Positions 33,983 through 45,062 of a stretch of 64,000 bases of DNA are shown one piece after another (position 1 is the stretch's first letter; the number at the start of each line of letters is the position of its first letter). Source of the stretch: Euphorbia lathyris (taxonomy: Eukaryota > Streptophyta > Magnoliopsida > Malpighiales > Euphorbiaceae); contig NC_088916.1 of assembly GCF_963576675.1 (NCBI RefSeq), forward strand, positions 56,049,001 to 56,113,000. Direction: 5' to 3'. The notes under the pieces were generated by a model. That model was not told the origin of the DNA. It saw only the letters and a list, made by a program, of their open reading frames with translations, and made no database searches. The position numbers and the translations under genes are program-made.

Positions 33983-35251
33983 TAGTATTATTATTTGGTA
34001 AAGTTAGATAATGTTGTTGTTTTGTGTAATTGAATAATGTTATTATTTTATATATATATTATTTGTATAATTGAATTTATTGTTCCTTGAAATTAATATA
34101 GATAGACAATTACAAATAAAATTATCTATAAAATTAATCATATAGATAGTCAATAAATTAACCTATTTGTATACCCATAGTGGTTGGAATTAATATATCT
34201 AGACATGTAAAAGAAAAATCAATTCAAATATAAAATCATTTGTTTGGGGTTTGAAATTGATTTAATGGAAATGTTTTATTTAATATAATTATATCCATAA
34301 AATTTACTATTTCAATAAAATTTTCAAGAAAATAATACTATATCCATGAAATTATTATTTTAAAATAATTATATCTATAAAATTAAAGTAATATTATCCA
34401 TAATATCCATAAAATAATACTGCACATACTATCTATAAAATAATACTATCTTAATATAATTGTACTTGAATATTGTACTAAAATCTCCAGTTATGCTGTG
34501 CTTTTTTTTTAATTATTTTTAGTACCAAATTGCTAGCTAACTTCACTTCCTTTTTGAAACTTGAAATGGAATTATGTCATCCTACATTTCTTCTTTCTAG
34601 CTATACTTTTTAAAAATAGTCGTTTCCTGTCTGTTTCCATTTCAATTTCCATTTTCCTTTCCGTGGAAACATAAGTCCTCATAATATTATTGGCATATAA
34701 GCATGTTCAGAATTCCAAGTAAAGTTTTACCATTAGGTTTTTCGGTTCTTTGAATATCATATTAGTTTGACTTCTGATAACTTTGTTCTTGTCATAACTT
34801 GAGCATGGTTGTCTTTATTCTTTTTGCCTCTTCGATAAATACAGTAGCACAAAACTGTCCACTTGAAAGCAAAGCAGTGATGATGTAGAAAATAACAAAT
34901 GTGGTGGTGACCACCATGTCTTAAATTAAAGAAAACTTGAATCATAATTTAGAACTTTTTTTAGTTACAGCTCTTATAAATCTTGAGCAGTAAGTGTTGA
35001 GCGGTCCAATTTATATCTTACATGTTGTCTCTATGTAGTAGCACTGACTTTGGAAAGTGAACACGTACTTGTATGCAAATATGATGTGAAATGCAATCCA
35101 TTGTTGAATTTTTGATATATGGATTCATTTTAGTCTTTTTTTCTTGAATATAATGACCCAACAACATTGGCTTGTATTCTATAGCATTATACTTAAATTT
35201 GTTGTCTCATCTTATCTCTAACATTGCAGTCAAAATATATACTTGTGACAG
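33983..35251. other. AT-rich DNA with an ATCCATAAAATA-type array
   Basis: From ~34250 to ~34465 the sequence is a degenerate tandem array around ATATCCATAAAATAATACT. The same array type recurs at 42424-42900, on the far side of the CACTA remnant and its insert, so the two were probably once continuous. The remainder (34466-35251) likely includes introns of the CACTA gene. No gene is recognised; the frame at 34757-34945 has no domain. Confidence 0.5.
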
Positions 35252-35342
35252 GAAAAAGACTTAGGCAGGTCCATTACTCCTGACCAATTCTTTTTATGGG
35301 CGCACACACACGATCATGATGGAGTTACCTTCGTTAACGATC

Positions 35343-35851
35343 TTATACAGATTGAAAGCGATAAATAGAGGTTTTAATCGTAAACCAACAAAGAGTTTCT
35401 TCTCTAGCTAAACTAGAAGGAGTGAATCCCAATAACAAGGTATAAACCTCGGTTCTCAAAGAGAATAATGTTTGATTGAAAAAAGTTGCCGTCATTCTTA
35501 CAAAATGAGGGTTTAAATACTTCCCCTTAATGATAACAAAAGACAAGGATTACCCCTACTATGGTTACAATAAGGCTATCCCTAAAAGGGTAAAATAGGT
35601 GATACGCCCCGACAAACAGTACATTGGTACAGGTACGGATTGTCAGGGTTGTTGGTGAATTACTTCGGAAGGAAGTAAGCCGAGAGATCCGCCCAGGGTA
35701 GATGTTGATGCGCCTCCTTGCGTACTCTTAGATTCGCCCAACTTGCTTGTCTTGGGGATTCGCCCTCCTAGGTATAACCTCCGTGGGTCTGATGTCTGGG
35801 GATTCGCCAGAGCGCCTGTGATCAGTGATCTCAGTTAGGATGTCCGCATCA
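35343..35851 (-). repeat. 3' LTR of the CRM-like element
   Basis: 509 bp. The outer end has TT where the partner has TG. The integrase frame enters it and stops at 35728. On the minus strand the purine run AAAGAAGGAGAGAA at 35852-35865 immediately precedes it. Confidence 0.9.
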
Positions 35852-38800
35852 TTCTCTCCTTCTTTAAAAGAACTCGGCACCGATTCTCCCTGTTTGAACT
35901 CCAAAGGACCATCCGGATTCCATGGGCTAAGGTCACGGATGTTGAACGCTGGTGAGATTTTACCAAGCCAGTTCGGCAATGCTATATGATAGGCATTGAC
36001 ATTGACCTTCTTGGTGATCTTATATGGCCCGTATTTCCTAGGCCGAAGTTTGCTACTTGCGGCGTTGGCGAGTCTCTCTTTGCCCAAATATACCATAACC
36101 TCATCCCCGACTTCAAACTGTAGGTCCCTGTGGTGCTCATCCGCCTTAGCCTTTAATTTCTGATTTCTCTCCTCAAGTGTCTCTCTTACCTCTTGGTGCA
36201 TCTGTACATAGTCCTTGGCCAGCTGGTTGGCAGTCACGTTTCCTCTAGGAAGATGGGCTATATCAAGGACGTGATTCGGGGTCTTTGTGTATACCACCTC
36301 AAATGGAGATCTCCCGGTTCCCGAATGTACAGAGCCGTTGTAGGCGAATTCAGCTTGGGCTAGAACCACATCCCACATCCTGGGCTTATCCTTACACTTG
36401 CTGCGCAGTAAGTTCCCCAAGGTTCTATTGACCACTTCTGTCTGTCCGTCTGTTTGAGGGTGGGCGGTGGTACTAAACTTCAGAGACGTATCGAACAAAG
36501 CCCACAATGCCCGCCAGAAGTGACTGAGGAACTTCGTATCACGATCCGAGACGATGCTCTTAGGTACGCCATGTAGCCTGACAATCTCTTTGAAGAATAG
36601 CTTAGCAGTCGCTGAGGCATCATTAGTCTTGCGACATGGTATGAAGTGAGCCATCTTTGAAAACCGATCAACCACGACAAAGATGGAATCCATGCCCCTC
36701 TGAGTTCTGGGTAATCCTAGGACAAAGTCCATGGACAGATCCTCCCATATGGTCTCTGGCACAGGCAAATGTAACTGCAAGCCCGCATTTGTAGTGCGTC
36801 CCTTAGCGGTCTGGTAAACATAGCATCGTTCTACTAAGTAGGCAACATCTCTCCTCATCTTAGGCCAGAAATAGCGGGAACTCACTGCTTCATATGTCTT
36901 ATCTCGCCCAAAATGCCCTCCCAGGGATCCGCCATGTAGATCCCGAACAACCTTCTCGCGAATGGAAGTGCAAGGTAGGCAAAGTTGATTGCCCCTCATG
37001 AGATACTCATCCATCAGGTGATACGCTCCATCTCCATGCTGGTTCTTACACTTTTCCCAGATACTACCAAAATCAGGATCCGCCACGTATTCTCCTCGGA
37101 TGTGCTCAAAACAATCGGTCTCCAGGTTAACTGTCTTGATTAGTGACACCCTTCGACTTAAGGCTTCCGCCACCTTGTTTTGTTTTCCAGCCTTGTGGAT
37201 AAGCTTATAGGGGAACTTATCTATGAAGGCGGACCACCGGGCATGCATGGAGCTTCGAAGTTGCTTCTGACTTCCCAGGTATTTGAGAGCTTGATGGTCG
37301 GTGTAGAGGATGAATTCTTTTCCCACCAAGTAATGTTCCCATACTTTCAACGCCCTCACTACAGCATAAAACTCTTAATCATACGTTGCCCACTTTTGCC
37401 GTGCCTCACAGAGCTTCTCACTGAAGTATGCAATGGGCCTCTTTTCTTGCATCAAGACACCACCAATCCCAATTCCACTGGCATCACACTCAACTTCAAA
37501 CAGTTTATCAAAATCGGGATACGCCAGCACTGGCGCTGTACTCAGCTTTTCCTTGATCAAGGCGAAGCTCTTTTCTTGGGCGTCCGCCCACTCGAACCCC
37601 CTTCCCTTCTTCAAACATTCCGTCAACGGGGCCACTATAGAACTGAAGTTCTTAATGAATCGACGGTAAAACGTTGCTAGCCCATGAAAACTCCTGATAT
37701 CCCCCACGTTCCTCGGAGTGGGCCATTCTCGGATGGCTCTTACCTTCTCCCCATCTACTTGGACCCCATCGCCACTAACCACGAACCCGAGGAAAACCAG
37801 ACTTTCCATGACGAAATCACACTTCTTAGTGTTGGCGTACAGCTGGTGTTTCCTTAATAGGTCAAACACTATCCGTAAGTGCTCCACATGCTCCACCAAG
37901 GTCTCGCTATGAATCAGGATGTCATCAAAATACACAACTACAAATTTTCCAATCACGGGGCGAAGCACCTGATTCATCAACCTCATAAAAGTACTGGGGG
38001 TGTTGGTCATCCCAAATGGCACAACTAACCATTCATACAATCCATCTCTCATTTTGAAGGTGGTCTTCCACTCATCCCCAGATCGGATTCGTATCTGATG
38101 ATAACCACTCCTGAGATCAATCTTGGAGAAGACTCGAGATCCGCCAAGTTGGTCCAGCATGTCATCCAACCTTGGAATCGGGAACTTGTACTTGATGGTG
38201 ATCTTATTAATAGCCCTACTGTCAACACACATCCGCCAAGACCCATCCTTCTTCGGTGTAAGTAAAGCTGGAACGGCGCAAGGACTCATACTCTCCCTAA
38301 CGTACCCCATCTCGATGAGTTCCTCCACTTTCTGTCTCATGATGTCATTCTTCTTTGGGCTCATTCGATAATGTGGGAGGCTTGGTAAACTAGCCCCAGG
38401 CACAAGATCGATATGATGTTGGATGTCCCTCAAAGGTGGTAACCCACTTGGCAGTTCGTTAGGGAACAGATCATGATATTCGCCAAGTAGGCGGGTCACT
38501 TCATTCGACATCTCCCTTTCGTCCTTTTGGGCAGATTCGTGATTCGCCTTAACCATTACCACATACACCATTTGACTCTCTTCACATTCGCTGACAAACG
38601 ATTTGTGTGTAGGACAGACTACCAAGGTAGACTTCTCGTCGGCCTTTGGCTCTCTCATCATTGGCGTAAGGACGAACTTCACCCCATTCTTCACAAATCT
38701 GTAAGTGTTCTCTCTTCCTGCATGGATGGCATCATTATCAAACTGCCAGGGTCGGCCCAACAATAGGTGACAAGCATCCATATCGACCACATCACAACAG

Positions 38801-40415
38801 ACTTCCTCACTGTAATCTCCAATCACAATAGGTACCCTGCATCTCTGGGTCACCCTAAGTTCACCCACGTTTTTGATCCACCCCACTCTATAGGGGTCGG
38901 GATGCGCCTCCGCCAACAACCCGAACTTCTGAACGGTGCTGCTGCTCACAATGTTCTCTTGACTCCCACTATCTATTATCACGTTGTATCGCCCACCTTT
39001 CACAAGGCAGCGGGTCCTGAATAGGCGGTGCCTCTGGTCTCCCTCTACCCGGTTAGAGACTAACAAACGTCGTACCACATGAATGGCGTATCTCTCTTCA
39101 TTCGCCTCATCATCATCTTCTCCTAGGGGTTCACAAAATACTTCATCCCCTTCGTCATAGTCATCTTCATACCTCTCCATCATGTTGGCGCTCTTCCTCC
39201 TAGGACATTCGTTGGATCTATGGCCTGGCTCATTGCACCGAAAACATTTGAAAGGTGCTGGCCTCACATACAGATTGTTGCTCTTAGGTGGTATAAGTGC
39301 TTCCTTATATGGCCTAGTATCTCCAACAGATCCCCTTCCACACTGTTAACCTTGGCCCCACTGGCACTCGCCACCTGCTTGCCTTTGTCATAAGACCTCA
39401 CGTGATCTCTTCCTCCAGGCGTATACTTAGTAGTGGCGGATCTCCTAGATCTCCCGGTCAGTTGGGATTCAGCCTTGAGGGCTAAATTCCTAGCATCTTG
39501 TACCCGAACCACCATCTGTGTGCCAATACGATCCTGGATGTTGTATCTCAACCCTTATAGATACCTAGAGGTCTTTTGGCTTTCAGTTTCCGATAAGTTG
39601 GCCCTTGCTGATAGCCTCAAGAACTCTGAGGTATACTCATGGACACTTCGGGTCCCTTGAGAGCATCCCCTATAGGAGCTGTAAATATACTGCTCATAAT
39701 CCGGCGGTAAGAACCGCTCCCTCAACATCGCCTTCATCCGTAGCCAAGATCGAATCGGATCTCTGCCCCCTCTTCTTCTCTCTTCCCTCATGTGATCCCA
39801 CCAAACTGATGCGCCACCCTTCAGGCGATACGCCACCAGCCTTACTTTCCTCTCATCAGGAATCCCAGCATACTCAAAGAAACGTTCAACTTCCGATAAC
39901 CAGTCTAAGAACCCTTCTATATCCAGTTCGCCTCCAAAAGACGGTAAGTCTATTTTTAGCTTAAAGGCATCATCTCTATCAAAGTTCCCTAGACCTGGGT
40001 ATCCCCTAGCAACCTCCACACGTCGGTTGTCAACAGGCCCAACATCCCTCATAGTTCTAACGGTATCATCATTTCTGATACCCTCAAAGTCATCACTATC
40101 ACTATCAGCGTTATGCACAATGACAAAGTTGGGTCTTCTTACCTCAGGATCCCTAGGACCCATTTATGGAAGCGATTGTTCAAGGGCTCCTTCCTTTCTC
40201 TGGGTCGATCCTCCCGCGGTTGGTCGGATTAGCGCCAGAACCTCCAGCTTGAAGTTTTCTAAGGAGGTGGTTAGCTCCAGGAACCGTTGATCGGTTTGCC
40301 TCTGTCGTTCATGGCTAGCTTGGATCTGCTCCGCGAGGTGCTCCCTCAGCTCCTCATACCTCCGGTCACTGGTTTCCATAGAATCTTGCGATTGTCGGGG
40401 TTGAACCATTGCCAA
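35728..40415 (-). pseudogene. CRM-like gag-pol, three in-frame stops
   Basis: Gag starts at 40415. In-frame TAA stops occur at 40166-40164, near 39555 and near 37377 (the last probably CAA to TAA); no frameshift was found. Order: Gag retrotrans_gag core, knuckle CFRCNEPGHRSNEC (~39245), protease with IDSGSQENIV, RT with YFDDIL, RNase H with CDASGIGIGG and YTDHQALKYL, then integrase. The integrase HHCC module has HGGSLGGHF but ends CYVYQ, where the last zinc Cys is Tyr. The DDE triad lies in MDFVLGLP, SDRDTKFLSHFW and DGQTEVVNRT. The C-terminus (KYGPYKITKKVN onward) crosses into the 3' LTR. Few lesions fit the ~1% LTR divergence. Confidence 0.9.
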
Positions 40416-40440
40416 AAGAAGTTTCGGGTCAGGAAACGAT

Positions 40441-40454
40441 CGGCTCTGATACCA
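40441..40454 (-). other. Primer-binding site of the CRM-like element
   Basis: TGGTATCAGAGCCG on the minus strand, two bases from the 5' LTR, complementary to the initiator tRNA-Met 3' end. Confidence 0.88.
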
Positions 40455-40456
40455 AC

Positions 40457-40965
40457 TGATACAGATTGAAAGCGATAAATGGAGGTTTTAATCGTAAACC
40501 AACAAAGAGTTTCTTCTCTAGCTAAACTAGAAGGAGTGAATCCCAATAACAAGGTATAAACCTCGGTTCTCAAAGAGAATAATGTTTGATTGAAAAAAGT
40601 TGCCGTCATTCTTACAAAATGAGGGTTTAAATACTTCCCCTTAATGATAACAAAAGACAAGGATTACCCCTACTAGGGTTACAATAAGGCTATCCATAGA
40701 AGGGTAAAATAGGTGATACGCCCCGACAAACAGTACATTGGTACAGGTACGGATTGTCAGGGTTGTTGGTGAATTACTTCGGAAGGAAGTAAGCCGAGAG
40801 ATCCGCCCAGGGTAGATGTTGATGCGCCTCCTTGCGTACTCTTAGATTCACCCAACTTGCTTGTCTTGGGGATTCGCCCTCCTAGGTATAACCTCCGTGG
40901 GTCTGATGTCTGGGGATTCGCCAGAGCGCCTGTGATCAGTGATCTCAGTTAGGATGTCCGCATCA
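40457..40965 (-). repeat. 5' LTR of the CRM-like element
   Basis: 509 bp with intact TG and CA ends, nearly identical to the 3' LTR. Confidence 0.92.
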
Positions 40966-41647
40966 CGATCGGTGTAGAGAGATTCAGGTAATAATTCATC
41001 ATGCTAAATATTAAGAATATATACAAAGGAATGTGTTCATATTAAATAAAATATTGATGCATTACTTTAATTTTTTGTTTAATAATGTAGGAAGAGTATG
41101 AGAGCAATATTTAACAACAACAAACTGAACAGATTCCCACTGAATTTGAGGCAGCCGTTGAAGCCATTAATGAAATAGAAGCATTTTATGTGGCCTGTGG
41201 AGGATTTAACAAGGATGGAGCTATTTATGGACTAGGTTCAACAGCTTCTCATTATTATCGGGATCGCATGACATATCCTAGAAATGCAAGAGCCACTTCA
41301 TCTTCATATCCTAATGTTAATGGTGCATCTAGCTCACATGGTAATACACAAACCAATCTTCACTCTATTCAAGAGCGACTTGATGGTTTCAATGCGGAGA
41401 GGGCTGGTTTTATAGTGCTTCTAGAGAGGATAAATGAATGCCAACAACGTGCTGATGAACGACAACAAAGGATGGATCAAACGCTTCAAAGTTTACATTT
41501 GCGTGTTGATGTCGACGAGGTTAACCAACTTAGAGGGCGATTGATGGATATTGAGACACAAATTGGTCCATTTGTAAGGCAAATTCAAACTATTCTTGAC
41601 CGACTTCATGCCTTGGAAAGGTTAGATCTTGACTCTAACAATTAGAT

Positions 41648-42421
41648 TTATATGTCTTGGAATATTTCTTTTTGGTAGTTTTTTTTGAAAGGTGGTGCAT
41701 ATCGAATCCAAAACCTCTCACCTTAATTTAATATTGGAGCTGTACCGAGTTGTATAAGCTTATTTTGGTACTTACATTAGTATTATGTCATTTTGGTACT
41801 TGGCTAGTTTCGCTTTAACTTTAGTTTAGTTTATATGTAACTTTAATTATGGAATTTCTGGAATGGTTTATATAAAATTAATTTGGTACATATATATTTT
41901 ATCAAATTAATTTGTATTATTTGTTTTATTATGGAATTTCTTATATAAAATTTTAGTATATTAATAGTAATTATCACAGGAAAAAATATATTATAGCAGT
42001 TATCCAGAAATTTAGAAAAAGATCGTCGGTACTTCGACAGTATAATGTTTGTTGATGAAATGAGTTTTCAACTTTCTGTCCGAAAGTTCGTCGGAAAAAT
42101 TGTCAAAATTTTTTGCAACCAGATTTGTTGCTACCAACAGCTAGTGTCTAACAACATTCGATATAGAACTTTCAAATTGGCTTTTGAAACCAAATATTGG
42201 TTGCAAAAAAACCAGTTTGTAACTTTGCCACTAACTTAACAACTAATTGGTTGCAAACATTGCTACCATAAAGCTAGATTTGGTTTCAAAGATTTAGCAA
42301 TCTAGTAATTACCAACTGATTCAATTTGGTTGCTAAAAACACAAATCTGGTTGCAAACACCTATTAGAAACCGATTTAGCAACCAACTTTTCGGTTGCTA
42401 ATTACTGTTTTTCTTGTAGTG
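41648..42421 (+). mobile_element. CACTA element, right end with GGTTGC subterminal repeats
   Basis: After the transposase-associated gene the sequence becomes rich in GGTTGC and its inverse from ~42090, then ends TTTTTCTTGTAGTG at 42421. The inverse, CACTACAAGAAAAA, is a standard plant CACTA terminus, and clustered subterminal words are typical. I found no matching CACTACAAGAAA left end between 33942 and 35251, so the 5' part is missing or rearranged. 41648-42000 is the gene's 3' flank with nothing else recognisable. Confidence 0.75.
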
Positions 42422-42423
42422 AA

Positions 42424-42905
42424 TACTACACATAATATCCATAAAATAATAGGACATATAATATCCATAAAATTATACTATCTCAATATAATTGTATCCA
42501 TAAATTAAAATAATACTATCCCATCGGTGTCTTCTATGGTTACTTTGTTTTTGACAAAGTATCATTACTTAGTGTGTTTTCACTATTGGATGATGGAGTA
42601 TAAAATTAATCCAATGGTGTAAACACACAAAGTAAGACGTACTTTGTCAAAAACAAAGTAAGCATAGCCTTTACCCTATCGTTAAAATAATATTACACAT
42701 AATATCGATAAGATAATATTACACATAATATCCGTTATATATTTACATCAAAATATCCATAAATTTAATATAATATTATATCCATAAAATTATACTATCT
42801 TTATATCCATAAAATTATTAAAATTATAACGAAATAGATTAAATTATAAATATAAAGTGATTTTTTAACTTATAAAGTAATAATAGTTTATAATATTTGG
42901 TAATT
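42424..42905. repeat. Degenerate ATATCCATAAAATTATAC array
   Basis: AT-rich tandem-like array matching that at ~34250-34465, interrupted by a small MITE at 42534-42667. Confidence 0.6.
42534..42667. mobile_element. 134-bp MITE, TACTTTGTTTTTGACAAAGTA family, copy 1
   Basis: Ends CTATGGTTACTTTG and CAAAGTAAGCATAG are inverted copies. Each arm contains the palindrome ACTTTGTTTTTGACAAAGT, and the middle has ATTGGATG and its inverse ATCCAATG. A second copy surrounds the LTR element at 46106-55744. No coding capacity; superfamily not assigned. Confidence 0.75.
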
Positions 42906-42913
42906 TTTTTATA

Positions 42914-43597
42914 GGCCTAATGCTTCCTCAGCCCCCTTAACTTGTCCAAATTGGTCATTTTACCCTCTCAACTCACCGAATATCCTATTTACCCCCTTAA
43001 CTCCATAAAAGTGGTGTTTTTCACCCCCCTCAATTTGTTCATTTATCCCCCCCAACTCATAGAATGTTCTATTTACCCCCTTAACTCCATAAAAGTGGTA
43101 TTTTTCACCCCTTACAATCCGTTATCGAAGCCTAAATTGATAATTTTTTTTAAACGTTAAACCTATATTTATGCTATTTTGTAAGTGGAACCTAAATTGA
43201 TACTTCCCCAAAAATCATAGGCATATTTTGGTACATTATCCCTACATGTATTGTATTTAACTTGTTTATATTAATGTTCTTGTTATTTGTATTTTTTATT
43301 CGTTATTTCTCTTTTCAACTTTTTTTACTACTATAAAGGGATAAGAAATACCATTTTTATGGAGTTAAGAGGGTAAATAGGATCATAAGTGGTGAGAAAT
43401 ACCACTTTTATGGAGTTAATGGGGTAAATAGAATATTCGATGAGTTGAGAAGGGGTAAAATGACAAATTTGGACAAGTTAAGGGGGTGAGAAATACCATT
43501 TTTATGGAGTTAAGGGGGGTAAATAGGACATTCGATGAGTTGGAGGGGTATAATGACCAATTTGGACAAGTTAAGGGGGCTGGAGAAGCATTAAGCC
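42914..43597. mobile_element. MULE-derived MITE with exact 9-bp TSD
   Basis: Inverted ends GGCCTAATGC and GCATTAAGCC extend into long TIRs carrying CCCCTTAACTTGTCCAAATT. TTTTTTATA is duplicated exactly at 42905-42913 and 43598-43606, the 9 bp typical of Mutator-like elements. The arms also contain repeated TTAACTCCATAAAAGTGGT units. The longer relative at 60582-62055 still carries a MuDR N-terminal domain, which explains its origin. Confidence 0.85.
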
Positions 43598-43677
43598 TTT
43601 TTTATATTATTTTGAATGTTTCAGTTTTGTGGTTAATAAAAAAGTTTTTAATTTGCATACTATGTAGGTATTTTAGA

Positions 43678-44785
43678 ATGACTGAATATATTAATTACAT
43701 CATAAGTTGGGGCGGGGAGATGAATTTTAGGGGCTCCAATTTTGAATATGATTGGTTTAGCGCATTGGCAAAGAATAAACGACTAAAGTTGAGAAGGAGA
43801 CCATCATTTAACAATCTTGTATCTAGGATCTGAGCAGCTATTGAATTAAACAGTGATGACATAATAACATGAATTATGTACAAGTTTCCTATCTTTGGCA
43901 ACTCATCATTGTCGCATTCTCATATGATTATTTCGAATGACGATGATGTTGAATTCATTTACAATAATTTGAGCAATGTACCAACATACAATATTGTTGA
44001 GTTATTTGTTCAGTTTGAGAGAGTAACCGATGACACACCTATATTAAGTATGTTTGTGAATACCAATTTCGGTTATGACTCCACAACAGTTGGACCTAGC
44101 TATCAGGCAACATCATCTTTTTTATCACTAGGCATGACAGAGCTGGACCAAGCTAACCCATCATATGTTGTTCCGAGTGGCAATTTCCAAGACGATGGAC
44201 ATACTAATGTTGATTACCAATTCAATGTGACTAAATTCCCTAATTACGATGTTGGAATAAATCGACATGGTGTTGGAGTTGTCGATATCCAAAGAAAAAA
44301 ATTGTGATTGGTGGTTAAGGGCACATTTGAAGAAAAAAATTGGGATATTGGATAATAAGTGTGTATAATGGTCCTCATACCTGCTTTGGTTCAATCTTGA
44401 TGCAAGACCATAATAAGATGGATAGTAAAATGATTTCGAACTGCATTATGGATATGGTTGCAAAAGATCCAAGGTTGAGCGTCGCAGTTATACAAGCAAA
44501 CATCAAGACTCAATTCAAGTTTCGTGTGTCGTATAAGAAGGCATGATTTGGGAAAAGGAAGGCATTAGAAAAGATTTTTGGCAGTTGGAAAGAGTCATAC
44601 AACATGCTACCTCGATACTTGAATGCTTTGAAACATTATAATCCGGGATGTGTGACTTGTCTAGTGATCGATGAAACACATAATCAACAACATCAAATAT
44701 TCAAGCGAGTTTTTTTGGAGTTTTAAACCGTGCATAGAGGGTTTCAAACATTGTCGACCTGTGATATTGATAGATGGGACATCTA
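43678..44785 (+). pseudogene. MULE transposase pseudogene (N-terminal half)
   Basis: Frame 43678-44307 encodes MTEYINYIISWGGE, then MYKFPIFGNS and ISNDDDVEFIYNNLSNVP, typical of the N-terminal part of plant MuDR-type transposases, with stops at 43831 and ~43870. After a frame change the zinc/helical segment continues (IQANIKTQFKFRVSYKKA, a TGA at ~44544 probably from TGG, SWKESYNMLPRYLNAL). A further shift in a T run at ~44712 leads to [20 protein letters not shown]. The sequence reaches the conserved LIDGT box, where the catalytic MULE domain should start, and ends there: what follows is inverted atp1 sequence. The catalytic domain is absent. Confidence 0.8.
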
Positions 44786-45062
44786 CGATAGATCTTGTGC
44801 GCTTTACAAGATCTCCTTCTTTAATAGCGATATCACTACCAAGGACAACAATTCCTACATTTTCATTCTCAAGATTCAAGGCAATTCCTTTCACACCGCT
44901 GGCAAATTCAAGCATTTCCCCAGCTTGTATCTCATTTAATCCATAAATACGTGCAATCCCATCTCCCAATGATACCACTCGACCGATCTCATCCACTTTC
45001 AAATTTGTGTAATAGTTACTAATTCGACGTTCTAGTAGAGTTGTTAGTTCTGAAGCTCTGGT
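44775..45062 (-). pseudogene. atp1: Nuclear fragment of mitochondrial atp1 (ATP synthase F1 subunit alpha)
   Basis: About 96 codons on the minus strand match the N-terminal beta-barrel domain of plant mitochondrial ATP synthase subunit alpha: [75 protein letters not shown] and SIVDVP. The chloroplast AtpA differs at most of these words, so the source is mitochondrial. Similarity starts just after the expected N-terminus and stops at SIVDVP, exactly where the plus-strand MULE sequence ends; the join shares about eight bases (GATGGGAC on the plus strand). The ATP-binding P-loop domain is missing, so it cannot work as a subunit. The frame extends upstream to 45137 through unrelated sequence with GGTTCCCAGC-type repeats. 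Confidence 0.85.

Larger units (their letters stand above)
35343..40965 (-). mobile_element. CRM-like Ty3/gypsy chromovirus, full length, TSD CGATC
   Basis: Two 509-bp LTRs (35343-35851 and 40457-40965) differ at about six positions (~1%), so the insertion is young. CGATC is duplicated exactly at 35338-35342 and 40966-40970. The primer-binding site matches initiator tRNA-Met. One minus-strand gag-pol reading frame spans the interior, with the RT-RNase H-integrase order of Gypsy. The frame runs ~40 codons into the 3' LTR and the polypurine tract lies within it; together with the sequence character of pol this points to the CRM (centromeric) clade. Clade assignment needs a tree. Confidence 0.9.
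35252..41645 (+). pseudogene. CACTA (En/Spm) transposase-associated protein, 3' exons, split by Gypsy insertion
   Basis: An exon with a CAG acceptor at 35251 encodes ITPDQFFLWAHTHDHDGVTF, a hallmark of the plant Ptta/En/Spm transposon protein family. The Gypsy element enters after 35342; the exon resumes after 40970 and ends at a donor near 40988. The last exon (41091-41645) reads EEYESN, hits a TAA at 41112, and continues in the same frame through AFYVACGGFNKDGAIYGLG and a coiled-coil tail rich in Gln, Arg and Glu, ending LDLDSNN. In CACTA elements this protein accompanies the TNPD transposase. Upstream exons are not recognised. Disrupted by insertion and by a nonsense change. Confidence 0.75.

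Noticed and set aside
44775..45062. Chloroplast atpA as the source of this fragment
   Set aside because: Words such as [13 protein letters not shown] and [10 protein letters not shown] match the mitochondrial subunit, not the plastid one.
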